Below are positions 46,696 to 56,074 of a DNA stretch of 64,000 bases, piece after piece (positions within the stretch are counted from its first letter, which is position 1; each line of letters opens with the position of its first letter). The notes below the pieces were generated by a model that worked only from the letters and a program-made list of their open reading frames with translations, was not told the DNA's origin and ran no database searches. The DNA comes from GCA-2861595 sp035526335 (GTDB lineage: Bacteria; Actinomycetota; Acidimicrobiia; Acidimicrobiales; GCA-2861595): assembly GCA_035526335.1 (NCBI GenBank), contig DATLCN010000053.1, positions 1 through 64,000 of the forward strand, given 5' to 3'. Position numbers and translations under genes: made by a program.

Positions 46696-47699
46696 AGATC
46701 CTCGGGATCGAGACCTCCTGCGACGAGACCGCCGCCGCCGTGGTGGTCGACGGGCACCAGGTGCTGTCCTCGGTGGTCAGCAGCCAGGTCGACCTCCACG
46801 CGCGGTTCGGCGGCGTGGTCCCCGAACTGGCCAGCCGGGCCCATCTCGACCTCCTCCCGCCTGTCGTGGCCGAGGCCATGGTGGAGGCCGGCCTGGCACC
46901 GGACGGCGACGGCGTCGACGCGGTGGCGGCCACCGTGGGGCCCGGGCTCATCGGCTCGCTCCTGGTGGGGCTCAGCGCGGCCAAGGCCATGGCCATGGTC
47001 TGGGGCGTGCCGTTCGTGGGGGTCAACCACCTCGAGGCCCACCTCTACGCCGCCTTCCTCGAGGAGCCCGACTTGGAGCCCCCCCTCCTGGTGCTGCTCG
47101 TCTCCGGCGCCCACACCATGATCGTGGACATGGCCGATCACGGTAGGTACGAGGTGCTGGGGAGCACCCTCGACGACGCCGCCGGCGAGGCCTACGACAA
47201 GGTCGCCCGCTTCCTCGGCCTCGGTTACCCCGGCGGCCCGGCCATCGACCGCCTGGCCATGGAGGGCGACCCCAAGGCCATCGCCTTTCCCCGGGGCATG
47301 TCCGGCAGCGGCTACGACTTCTCCTTCAGCGGGCTCAAGACGTCGGTGATCACCTACGTGCGCAAGCATCCGGACGCCCCGGTGGCCGACGTGGCCGCTT
47401 CCTTCCAAGAGGCGGTGGTTGACGTGCTCGTCACCAAGGCCCGCGCCGCCGCCGTCGCCACCGGCGCCAAGGCCATCGTCATCGGCGGCGGCGTGGCGGC
47501 CAACTCGTCACTGCGGGAGCGGATCCTCGACGCCTGCATCGAGGACGGCCTGCAGGCCTTCCTCCCCAGCCGCTCCATGTGCACCGACAACGCGGCCATG
47601 GTCGCCGCCGCCGCCTGGTGGCGCCTCCGCTCCGACGGCCCCACACCTCTGGACGCAGGCGGCGACGCCACTCTGGGCCTGGGCTCCGTCGCCCGCTGA
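46692..47699 (+). CDS. tsaD: tRNA threonylcarbamoyltransferase TsaD
   Basis: TsaD transfers the threonylcarbamoyl group to A37. It has 335 residues with a TTG start overlapping the rimI stop (TTGA). The start MKILGIETSCDETAAAVV, the metal ligands in NHLEAHLYAAFLE (HxxxH), the GYPGGPAID loop and the C-terminal GGGVAANSSLRE and CTDNAAMV motifs are all present. groES follows. Confidence 0.96.
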   Translation: MKILGIETSCDETAAAVVVDGHQVLSSVVSSQVDLHARFGGVVPELASRAHLDLLPPVVAEAMVEAGLAPDGDGVDAVAATVGPGLIGSLLVGLSAAKAMAMVWGVPFVGVNHLEAHLYAAFLEEPDLEPPLLVLLVSGAHTMIVDMADHGRYEVLGSTLDDAAGEAYDKVARFLGLGYPGGPAIDRLAMEGDPKAIAFPRGMSGSGYDFSFSGLKTSVITYVRKHPDAPVADVAASFQEAVVDVLVTKARAAAVATGAKAIVIGGGVAANSSLRERILDACIEDGLQAFLPSRSMCTDNAAMVAAAAWWRLRSDGPTPLDAGGDATLGLGSVAR

Positions 47700-47711
47700 C
47701 GCCCCGGCGAT

Positions 47712-47740
47712 TTGCGGAGGGCCCGGCCCGCAACTATCGT
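47712..47740 (+). promoter_or_regulatory. Candidate promoter of groES-groEL
   Basis: TTGCGG (47712-47717), 17 bases and TATCGT (47735-47740) lead directly into the CIRCE element. The -10 touches the first base of CIRCE, so a repressor bound there would block the start site. Confidence 0.55.
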
Positions 47741-47766
47741 TAGCACTCGACACCCGAGAGTGCTAA
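47740..47766. promoter_or_regulatory. CIRCE operator (HrcA binding site)
   Basis: TTAGCACTC (47740-47748) and GAGTGCTAA (47758-47766) flank exactly nine bases, a perfect match to the CIRCE consensus. It stands 21 bases before the groES ATG and makes HrcA control of the groES-groEL operon very likely. hrcA itself is not in the window. Confidence 0.97.
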
Positions 47767-47787
47767 CAGTCTGTGGAGGCCTGAGAC

Positions 47788-48080
47788 ATGAACCTGCAAC
47801 CCCTCGATGACCGCATCGTCGTCCGCCCCAGCGAGTCGGAGGAGAAGACCGCGTCCGGTCTCGTCATCCCCGACACCGCCAAGGAGAAGCCCCAGCAGGG
47901 CGAGGTCCTTGCTGCCGGTCCCGGGCGGCGCGCCGAGAACACCGGCGAGCTCATCCCCCTCGACGTGAAGGTGGGCGACAAGGTCGTCTACTCCAAGTAC
48001 GGGGGAACCGAGATCACCATCGACGGCGAGGACCTTCTGATCCTCACCGGCCGTGACGTCCTGGCCAAGGTGGGCAAGTA

Positions 48081-48081
<1 letters not shown>
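47788..48081 (+). CDS. groES: Co-chaperonin GroES
   Basis: GroES is the lid of the GroEL folding chamber. It has 97 residues, starting MNLQPLDDRIVVRPSESEEK. The mobile loop is KTASGLVIPDTAKEKPQQGE and the C-terminal part holds VVYSKYGGTEITIDGEDLLI. CIRCE lies just upstream. Its stop shares a base with the groEL GTG. Confidence 0.97.
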
Positions 48082-49736
<1,655 letters not shown>

Positions 49737-49770
49737 GCCGCACTTCTTCGCGACACCCGACCTTGACGAG

Positions 49771-49807
49771 GAGCGCCGTCCACCGGGGCGGCGCTCTTCC
49801 TCTTTTT
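49771..49807 (+). terminator. Rho-independent terminator after groEL
   Basis: GAGCGCCG (49771-49778) pairs perfectly with CGGCGCTC (49789-49796) around a ten-base loop, followed by TTCCTCTTTTT. It ends the groESL message 35 bases after the groEL stop. Confidence 0.85.
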
Positions 49808-49822
49808 CGGTAGCTTGCGCCC

Positions 49823-49993
49823 ATGCCCGCCGACATCCCCCCGCCCGATCCGGAGAAGCTGCTCGCCACGTGGATGCAGTGGGAGCGGGCCGAGCTGACC
49901 CCCGGCAAGGTCATGGCGGACCTGAAGAAGGGCGGCCTTCGCGAGTTGCTGGAATCCACGGTCCAGGCGCACCACGAGATTCTCGGCGCCTGA
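49823..49993 (+). CDS. Short conserved-type protein of unknown function (56 aa)
   Basis: An ATG frame of 57 codons begins 16 bases after the groEL terminator. The product starts MPADIPPPDPEKLLATWMQW and ends HHEILGA. The middle, WERAELTPGKVMADLKKGGL, recalls small actinobacterial proteins of about 55 residues that I know only as hypothetical; that resemblance is from memory and not searched. It is mostly helical and acidic at the ends. There is no evident ribosome-binding site and no neighbour that would suggest a job. Confidence 0.6.
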   Translation: MPADIPPPDPEKLLATWMQWERAELTPGKVMADLKKGGLRELLESTVQAHHEILGA

Positions 49994-50016
49994 ACGGCGC
50001 AATTCCGGCGGCGGTG

Positions 50017-50031
50017 AGTGTCGACGACACT
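50017..50031. promoter_or_regulatory. 15-bp perfect palindrome upstream of the GAF-domain gene
   Basis: AGTGTCG-A-CGACACT is an exact inverted repeat with a one-base centre, about 90 bases before the GAF-domain ATG. It has the shape of a dimeric repressor site. No family-specific operator is recognised and no -10 box clearly overlaps it. Confidence 0.35.
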
Positions 50032-50118
50032 GTGTCCCCATGCCTTACGCGGCCGACATTCGAGCCGATAGGGTCGCTCATTGCGGAGATAGTCCCCTTC
50101 TGAGGTTTGGGAGCGACC

Positions 50119-50619
50119 ATGGCACGGCTCAGCGAGGTTCATGGTGCGGAGCGGCCCGAGCTGTCCCTGAAGCGCGTGATCTCCATGGCCCAGGCCACGA
50201 TCGTCGGCTGTGACGGGGCGGCAGTGACGCTTGTCCGCGACGGGCGGGCCATGCCCGTTGTCAGCACGACCGAGATGGCGAGAGAGCTCGACTCCATCCA
50301 ATGCCGTACCGGCGAGGGACCGTCGCTGGACGCCATCCGCCAGCTACAGGTGTTCAACGTGGCCACCGGTGCCGAGGCCCGGTCATGGCCCGGATTCAGC
50401 AAGGAGGCCACCGCCCGTGGTGTGCTCAGCACCCTTTCGGTGCCGCTGACGGTCGGCGGTGAGGCCATCGGTGCACTGAATTTCTACAGCCGCAGCGCGG
50501 ACGCCTTCGTCGGATGCGAGGCTGTCGCCGTCGTGTTCGGCTGCGAGGCGGCCACCACGGTGTCGGGAGCGCTGCCCGGCATCCGGCCCGCACCAGAGGA
50601 CCGAACTGCAGCTGTGTAG
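50119..50619 (+). CDS. GAF-domain protein
   Basis: The 166-residue product is almost entirely one GAF domain: VISMAQATIVGCDGAAVTLV, then CRTGEGPSLDAIRQLQVFNV, and LSVPLTVGGEAIGALNFYS near the end. GAF domains bind small ligands or sense redox state. Actinobacterial relatives often carry a C-terminal ANTAR RNA-binding domain; none is present here, so it may act in trans on a partner. ATG at 50119 has GGGAG five bases upstream; a TTG at 50107 would add four residues. Confidence 0.8.
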   Translation: MARLSEVHGAERPELSLKRVISMAQATIVGCDGAAVTLVRDGRAMPVVSTTEMARELDSIQCRTGEGPSLDAIRQLQVFNVATGAEARSWPGFSKEATARGVLSTLSVPLTVGGEAIGALNFYSRSADAFVGCEAVAVVFGCEAATTVSGALPGIRPAPEDRTAAV

Positions 50620-50703
50620 GCCAGGGCGGTCGCGGTTCACCCGATTCGGGTAGAGATCAGCAAAGGCATGGCCGGGGGGTCAATCCACCAAACAGGAGAG
50701 TCG

Positions 50704-51159
50704 ATGAAACTGTTGCAGAGGTTCCGTAAGCAAACGTCCCGCGAGGACATGGAGACCCAGGCGGCCCAGGAGTTGGAGGCGGCCGTGGCGGCCAGGCCGG
50801 CCGACATCCCCGACGGCATGGCCACAGCGCCGGCGCCGCCCTCGGTGGACAACGAGCGAAACGGCTCGGGTGGCCCAGGCCCCGATCCCGCAGCCCCTGC
50901 CGCCGCCCCGACCAAGCCCAGAGCGACCGCGGCCCGCAAGCCGAGAACCACGACGGCGTCCTCCACCAGGACCCGGAACACGGCAGCCAAGACCGGAGCC
51001 TCGACAGTCACTCCAAAGACCGAGAAGCCGGTGCGCAAGCCGGCGGCCAAGAAGCCCGGCGCCGCCTCGTCAAGTGCCGGCACGGCGAAGAAGCGTGCCC
51101 CGACCGGGGCCGCCGGTAGGGCAGCCGGCTCTCGGCAGCGCGCGGCCGATAAGCGGTAA
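50704..51159 (+). CDS. Basic Ala/Lys/Pro-rich low-complexity protein
   Basis: This 151-residue protein begins MKLLQRFRKQTSREDMETQA after AGGAGAG. Residues 1-35 could be helical. The rest is low complexity, first Pro/Gly/Ala-rich and then a run of Lys/Arg/Thr/Ala with motifs such as KPAAKKPGAA and KKRAPTG. The composition recalls histone H1-like tails of actinobacterial nucleoid proteins, but no folded DNA-binding domain is visible. Function is not assigned. An ATG at 50668 would add twelve residues. Confidence 0.6.
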   Translation: MKLLQRFRKQTSREDMETQAAQELEAAVAARPADIPDGMATAPAPPSVDNERNGSGGPGPDPAAPAAAPTKPRATAARKPRTTTASSTRTRNTAAKTGASTVTPKTEKPVRKPAAKKPGAASSSAGTAKKRAPTGAAGRAAGSRQRAADKR

Positions 51160-51166
51160 CCGCTTA
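51150..51166. promoter_or_regulatory. 17-bp perfect inverted repeat overlapping a stop codon
   Basis: TAAGCGG (51150-51156), TAA, CCGCTTA (51160-51166) form an exact repeat whose three-base loop is the stop codon of the basic protein. It lies 153 bases before guaB3. A -10-like TACAAT is at 51283-51288 with no good -35. It could be an operator or a weak terminator, since no T-run follows. Confidence 0.35.
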
Positions 51167-51319
51167 AGGCTCCGTGCCGGCGAGAAGGTCCGCCACCCGG
51201 CTTTCTCTGGCGGCGAATCGGCAATGCGGGGGATGGGGAGCGCCGGCGGGCGGCAGGCCTCGGGACGTCGTCGGGCCGGCGCTACAATCGCGTCTCGCCG
51301 AGCAGACAGGGAGACGTGG

Positions 51320-52483
51320 ATGGCGGAGATCGAGATCGGCATCGGCAAATCGGGTCGCAGGGCCTACGGCTTCGACGACATCGCCATCGTCCCCAGCCGG
51401 CGCACCCGTGACCCGGAGGACGTCGACATCACCTGGGAGATCGACGCCTACTGCTTCGACCTGCCGCTGATGGCATCGGCGATGGACGGCGTGGTCAGCC
51501 CGGCCACCGCCATAGAAGTCGGGCGCCTCGGGGGCGTGGGGGTGCTCAACCTCGAGGGTCTGTGGACCCGCTACGAGGATCCCGAGCCGCTGTTCGAGGA
51601 GATCGCCACCCTCGACGACGACAAGGCCACGGCCCGGATGCAGCAGATCTACGCCGAGCCGGTGAAGCCCGAGCTCGTCACGCAACGCATCCGGGAGATC
51701 CGTGAGGCCGGGGTCACGTCCTGTGCCTCGATCACGCCCCAGCGGGCCGAGCAGTACGCCACCGCGGTCGTCGACGCCGAGTTGGACCTGCTCGTCATCC
51801 AAGGCACAGTCGTTTCGGCCGAGCACGTGTCGAAGACGGCCGAGCCGCTGAACCTCAAGAAGTTCATCCGGGAGTTCGAGATCCCCGTCATCGTCGGCGG
51901 GTGTGCTTCGGCCCAGGCGGCCCTGCACCTCATGCGCACCGGTGCGGTGGGCGTACTTGTCGGCGTCGGCCCTGGCAACGCCTGCACCACCCGCGGCGTG
52001 CTCGGCATCGGCGTCCCCCAGGCCACCGCCATCGCCGATGCCGCCGGCGCCCGCATGCGCCACCTCCACGAGACGGGCGTCTACGTCCACGTGATCGCCG
52101 ACGGAGGAATGAGTCGGGGCGGCGACATCGCCAAGGCGATCGCCTGCGGCGCCGACGCCGTCATGATCGGCTCGCCGCTCGCCGCCGCCCACGAGGCGCC
52201 CGGCCGCGGCTACCACTGGGGCATGGCCACGTTCCACCCGACCCTTCCACGGGGGGCCCGCGTCCGCACGCCCGCCCGCGGCAGCCTCCAGGAGATCCTG
52301 GTGGGTCCCGCCCACGAGAACGACGGCCGCCTCAACCTGTTCGGCGCGCTGCGCACCTCCATGGCCACCTGCGGGTACCAGACGGTGAAGGACTTCCAGA
52401 AGGCCGAGGTCATGGTGGCCCCCGCCCTCCAGACCGAGGGGAAGAGCGCCCAGCGGGAGCAGCAGATCGGCATGGGCCACTAG
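51320..52483 (+). CDS. guaB3: GuaB3 family IMP dehydrogenase-related protein
   Basis: This 387-residue TIM-barrel protein is of the IMP dehydrogenase / GMP reductase superfamily. The active-site loop is GVGPGNACTTRGVLGIGVP with C222, followed by VIADGGMSRGGDIAKAIACG. It has no CBS domains (true GuaB2 is about 500 residues with a CBS pair). The N-terminal EIEIGIGKSGRRAYGFDDIA is characteristic of GuaB3. Actinobacteria often have this paralogue beside guaB2, but guaB2 is absent from this interval. Its reaction in Actinobacteria is not firmly settled. ATG at 51320 after GGGAGACG. Confidence 0.92.
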   Translation: MAEIEIGIGKSGRRAYGFDDIAIVPSRRTRDPEDVDITWEIDAYCFDLPLMASAMDGVVSPATAIEVGRLGGVGVLNLEGLWTRYEDPEPLFEEIATLDDDKATARMQQIYAEPVKPELVTQRIREIREAGVTSCASITPQRAEQYATAVVDAELDLLVIQGTVVSAEHVSKTAEPLNLKKFIREFEIPVIVGGCASAQAALHLMRTGAVGVLVGVGPGNACTTRGVLGIGVPQATAIADAAGARMRHLHETGVYVHVIADGGMSRGGDIAKAIACGADAVMIGSPLAAAHEAPGRGYHWGMATFHPTLPRGARVRTPARGSLQEILVGPAHENDGRLNLFGALRTSMATCGYQTVKDFQKAEVMVAPALQTEGKSAQREQQIGMGH

Positions 52484-52543
52484 CCGGTCCCGGCCGCAGG
52501 CTCGGCGGAGGGGTCACAGTCCGCCGGTAGCCTGAAGACTGTC

Positions 52544-54733
52544 ATGGATGACCTGCTGGCCGGCCTGAACCCCGTTCAGCAGGAGGCGGTGCTGCACGGT
52601 GAGGGCCCGCTTCTCATCGTGGCCGGCGCCGGCTCGGGCAAGACGCGAACGCTGACCCACCGCATCGCCCACCTCATCACCCAGGGCGGCATATCGCCGT
52701 TCTCGATCCTGGCCATCACCTTCACCAACAAGGCGGCCGACGAGATGAAGCACCGGGTGGCGGCTCTGGTCGGGCCGGTGGCCCAGCGCATGTGGGTATC
52801 GACCTTCCACTCGGCCTGCGTCCGCATCCTGCGTAGGGACGCGTCACGCCTGGGTTACCGGTCCTCCTTCTCCATCTACGACCAGGCCGACGCCGTTCGC
52901 CTCACCGGCTACGTCATCCGGGATCTGAACATCGACGCCAAGAAGTTCCCGCCCCGCACCGTCCACGGCGCCGTCAGCGCGGCGAAGAACGACCTCGTCG
53001 ACTTCGAGACGTACGCTTCCCGGGCCCACGGCCCCTACGAGAAGCGGATGGCCGAGGTCTACCGGGAGTACCAGCGACGCCTGCTCGCCGCCAGCGCCAT
53101 GGACTTCGACGACCTGCTCATGGTCACCGTCAATCTGCTCCAGGCCGAGCCCGAGGTGCTGGCCCACTACCGCCGGCGCTTCACCCATCTCCTGGTCGAC
53201 GAGTACCAGGACACCAACAGGGTCCAGAACGAGTTGGTACTTCTCCTCGGCGCCGAGCACCGCAACGTGTGCGTCGTGGGTGACAGCGATCAGGGGGTGT
53301 ACGGGTTCAGAGGGGCCAATATCGGCAACCTTCTGGAGTTCGAGGACGCCTTCCCCGACGCCACCACCATCGTCCTGGAGCAGAACTACCGGTCGACCCA
53401 GACCATCCTCGACGCCGCCAACTCGGTCATCGCCAACAACGCCATGCGCAAGCCGAAGGCGCTGTGGACCGAGCAGGTCGGCGGCGAGCTCATCACCCGC
53501 TACCACGCCGAGGACGAGCGGGACGAAGCGGCATGGGTGGCCCACGAGATGGCCCGGCTCAAGGACCGCTTGGGCGTGCGCTGGGGCGACATCGCCGTCT
53601 TCTACCGGACCAACGCGCAGAGCCGGGCGGTGGAGGAGGAGCTGGTTCGCCGCAAGACGCCCTACAAGGTGCTCGGCGGCACGAGGTTCTACGACCGGCG
53701 CGAGGTCAAGGACCTTCTCGGCTATCTGCTGGCCACGGCCAATCCGGCCGACGAGGTGTCGCTCAAGCGGATCCTCAACGTCCCGAAGCGGGGTATCGGC
53801 GACACCAGCGTCGGGCGTCTGGACGCGCTGGCCACCTCCACGGGGGTCGCCTTCTTCGAGGCGCTGGCCGCGGCCGAGCGGGCCGGCGTCACCGGAAAGG
53901 CCCTCGGCGGGATAGCCGATCTCCTCGCCCTGCTGGGCGAGTTGCGGGACCTTGTGGAGACGGGCACGCCTCCCCTCCAGCTTCTCGAGTCGGTGGTGGA
54001 CCGCACCGGGTACGTGACCGCGCTCGACGCCGAGAACACGGTGGAGTCGGCCGGGCGGATCGAGAACATCGCCGAGCTGATGGGGGTGGCCGCCGGCTAC
54101 GACGAGCTCGCCACCTTCCTCGAAGCCGTCAGCCTCGTGTCCGACGTCGACGCCCTCGACCAGGACGAGTCGAAGGTCGTGCTCATGACCATGCACACGG
54201 CCAAGGGCCTGGAGTTCCCGGTGGTGTTCCTGATCGGCATGGAGGACGGCGTTTTCCCCCACCTGCGGTCACTCGGCAACCCCGACGAACTCGAGGAGGA
54301 GCGCCGCCTCTGCTACGTCGGGATCACGCGGGCCCGGGAGCGGCTGTACCTGACCCACGCCTGGTGCCGCACCCTGTGGGGCTCCACCCAGTACAACCGC
54401 CCGAGCCGTTTCCTCGAGGAGATCCCGGAGCACCTCACGCGGAGGGCCGAGGGAGGGAGGCGTGCCTCCGCAGCGCGGACGGTCGTGGGACACCGCCACC
54501 AGGTGGTCGAGTCGGCGCTGAGGGCGGGCGGCGCCTCCTTCTCCCAGCCGAAATGGGCCAGTATGGACATTCCGGACCTAAGGCCGGGCGACGACGTGGT
54601 CCACCCGAAATGGGGAGAAGGGGTGGTCCTCGAACTGATGGGGCCGGGCGACCGTGCGGAGGTGGTGGTGCGTTTTCCGGAGGCGGGTGAGAAGCGCCTC
54701 CTGGTGGCGTGGGCCGGCCTGAAACGTCCGTGA
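52544..54733 (+). CDS. pcrA: ATP-dependent DNA helicase PcrA (UvrD family)
   Basis: PcrA is a 3'-5' superfamily 1 helicase for repair and for removing obstructing proteins. It has 729 residues. Motifs are Q (LNPVQQEAVLHGEGP), I (AGAGSGKTRTL), Ia (FTNKAADEMK), II (LLVDEYQDTN), III (GDSDQGVYGFRGA), V (MTMHTAKGLEFPVVFLIGME) and VI (RRLCYVGITRAR). The last ~55 residues (MDIPDLRPGDDVVHPKWGEG) form the Tudor-like domain that contacts RNA polymerase. ATG start without a strong site. Confidence 0.95.
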   Translation: MDDLLAGLNPVQQEAVLHGEGPLLIVAGAGSGKTRTLTHRIAHLITQGGISPFSILAITFTNKAADEMKHRVAALVGPVAQRMWVSTFHSACVRILRRDASRLGYRSSFSIYDQADAVRLTGYVIRDLNIDAKKFPPRTVHGAVSAAKNDLVDFETYASRAHGPYEKRMAEVYREYQRRLLAASAMDFDDLLMVTVNLLQAEPEVLAHYRRRFTHLLVDEYQDTNRVQNELVLLLGAEHRNVCVVGDSDQGVYGFRGANIGNLLEFEDAFPDATTIVLEQNYRSTQTILDAANSVIANNAMRKPKALWTEQVGGELITRYHAEDERDEAAWVAHEMARLKDRLGVRWGDIAVFYRTNAQSRAVEEELVRRKTPYKVLGGTRFYDRREVKDLLGYLLATANPADEVSLKRILNVPKRGIGDTSVGRLDALATSTGVAFFEALAAAERAGVTGKALGGIADLLALLGELRDLVETGTPPLQLLESVVDRTGYVTALDAENTVESAGRIENIAELMGVAAGYDELATFLEAVSLVSDVDALDQDESKVVLMTMHTAKGLEFPVVFLIGMEDGVFPHLRSLGNPDELEEERRLCYVGITRARERLYLTHAWCRTLWGSTQYNRPSRFLEEIPEHLTRRAEGGRRASAARTVVGHRHQVVESALRAGGASFSQPKWASMDIPDLRPGDDVVHPKWGEGVVLELMGPGDRAEVVVRFPEAGEKRLLVAWAGLKRP

Positions 54734-54798
54734 GAGCGGCGAATTGGTGGCCGAGTAGGTGTCACCTGCACGTAGTTTGACATTTTCTTCATTTTCGC

Positions 54799-54830
54799 TT
54801 GACATGGTCCCTAGGGCCGGGTTCTAGAGT
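54799..54830 (+). promoter_or_regulatory. Candidate promoter of the padR gene
   Basis: A perfect TTGACA (54799-54804) is followed by TTCTAG (54822-54827, spacer 17) and the overlapping TAGAGT (54825-54830, spacer 20). Either would give a leader of about 85-90 bases before the PadR start. This is the only consensus -35 hexamer seen in an intergenic region of the window. The local T-rich stretch at 54776-54797 could be an UP-like element. Confidence 0.55.
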
Positions 54831-54920
54831 GCGCCTACTGGCCGGAACCTTTCGGAGCCGGCAGGTGGTCACGGTCTCTCGCAACGGGTGGGGGACCTTT
54901 CGGGTGAAAGGGTGACCTCT

Positions 54921-55502
54921 ATGGTGCAAGACGAAGCGACGATGCGAAGGTTCGAGGACGAGCTCGGGTCCAAGCGGGGGGTGCTGCGGGCATGTCTGCT
55001 GATCCTCCTGGACGAGCGGGCCGGCCACGGCTACGACCTCCTGACCCGGCTGGAGCCCCTGGGCTACGACCGGAGCAACCCCGGCCGGATCTACCGGGCG
55101 CTGCGGTGGCTGGAGACGGCCGGGTACGTGGCCCCGAACTGGGAGACCACCGGCGTCGGGCCGGCGCGGCGGGTCTATGAGCTGTCGACCTCCGGCCGGC
55201 AGGTGCTGGAGGTGGCGGCCACGAGCCTGAAGAAGCAGATGAAGAACCTCGATCCCAACCTGGTGCGCTACCTCCAGGTCCGGCTCAAGACCATCTCCAG
55301 CCACAAGCAGTCGTTCGAGCTCCTCATCGAGACCAAGCTGGCCGTACACGCGGCCGATGAGGGATCGGCGCGGCGCAAGATCGAGCGGTTGTTCGGCCAG
55401 GCCCGCTCGCTCGAGACCGATGTCCGTACCACCGGGCAGGTCTGGATCTACGGCGAGGACCGTGAAAACGGCAAGAGCCACCTGAGGGTCCACGAAGGCT
55501 GA
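54921..55502 (+). CDS. PadR-family transcriptional regulator
   Basis: From ATG 54921 the product has 193 residues. The N-terminal winged helix (about residues 15-95) has RACLLILLDERAGHGYDLLT, the recognition-helix region NPGRIYRALRWLETAGYV, and the wing VYELSTSGRQVLEVAA. The C-terminal half is helical and probably dimerises. PadR regulators are usually repressors of nearby detoxification or transport genes. Here both neighbours are unrelated: pcrA upstream and a convergent Rieske-like gene downstream, so the target may be elsewhere or itself. A GTG at 54888 would add eleven residues. Confidence 0.88.
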   Translation: MVQDEATMRRFEDELGSKRGVLRACLLILLDERAGHGYDLLTRLEPLGYDRSNPGRIYRALRWLETAGYVAPNWETTGVGPARRVYELSTSGRQVLEVAATSLKKQMKNLDPNLVRYLQVRLKTISSHKQSFELLIETKLAVHAADEGSARRKIERLFGQARSLETDVRTTGQVWIYGEDRENGKSHLRVHEG

Positions 55503-55531
55503 CGCCACGCCGGCAGTACCGGCTCCCGTGG

Positions 55532-56005
55532 TCAGAGGGGGCGGGGCGTGCGCAGATCGATGCGCACCACGCCTCCGGCCACGGGCGCCGGATAAGTGGT
55601 CAAGCCCTCACCGTCTGGGGGGTACGCGCGTTTGGTGCAGGGGTCGACGAACTGTCGTCGGGACCCGTTCCAGCGCAGGAGGCAGTCGAGGCTGACGCGC
55701 GAGGCGTAGGCCCTCAGCGCGACCCAACCCTTGTCGGGGTCGGAGCCGAGGTGCTGCACGAAGATCTCGCGGTCGCGGTTGAGGGGATCCTTGAACAGCA
55801 CGGGCCCCCTTTCCGCCACTTCCCGTGCCACCCGATCGGCGTCGAGGGAGAGCACGGACGATCCGAGGTTGGTTTTCTCGGGGTTCTTCGCCGCGTAACG
55901 AACGGCGACGACCACCAGGAGAGCGGCGATCACCAGGCCGGCCACGGTGGTGACGACCAGAGTCCGGTTGCCGGTGGCGCGCGTCCGTGAGAGTGCCGGG
56001 TCCAC
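55532..56005 (-). CDS. Membrane-anchored protein with a degenerate Rieske-like domain
   Basis: The GTG at 56005 gives 157 residues. One membrane helix (about 15-36) follows a short basic N-terminus (SRTRATGNR), so the C-terminal part is probably outside the cell. The region from about 90 to the end, with DCLLRWNGSRRQFVDPCTKR then YPAPV, resembles the end of a Rieske 2Fe-2S domain. The usual CxH and CxxH boxes read CLL (C108) and CTKR (C123): both histidines are absent while both cysteines remain. A cluster of the normal kind cannot form; a disulfide is possible. The gene is divergent from sucC with 69 bases between. A -10-like ATACTA on the minus strand is so close that a leaderless transcript is possible. 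Confidence 0.72.
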   Translation of the reverse strand: MDPALSRTRATGNRTLVVTTVAGLVIAALLVVVAVRYAAKNPEKTNLGSSVLSLDADRVAREVAERGPVLFKDPLNRDREIFVQHLGSDPDKGWVALRAYASRVSLDCLLRWNGSRRQFVDPCTKRAYPPDGEGLTTYPAPVAGGVVRIDLRTPRPL

Positions 56006-56074
56006 CTGCGTAGTATCGCCGCGGTGGGGTGAGCGGCCAACGGACCCGGTACGAGGCGAGGGCGAGGCGAGACG

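Noticed and set aside
50119..50619. GAF-ANTAR antitermination regulator
   Set aside because: The protein ends directly after the GAF domain, and no ANTAR helix bundle is found in frame or in the next gene.
51320..52483. Canonical IMP dehydrogenase (guaB2)
   Set aside because: The protein is too short and has no CBS pair; the N-terminal motif and length fit the GuaB3 group.
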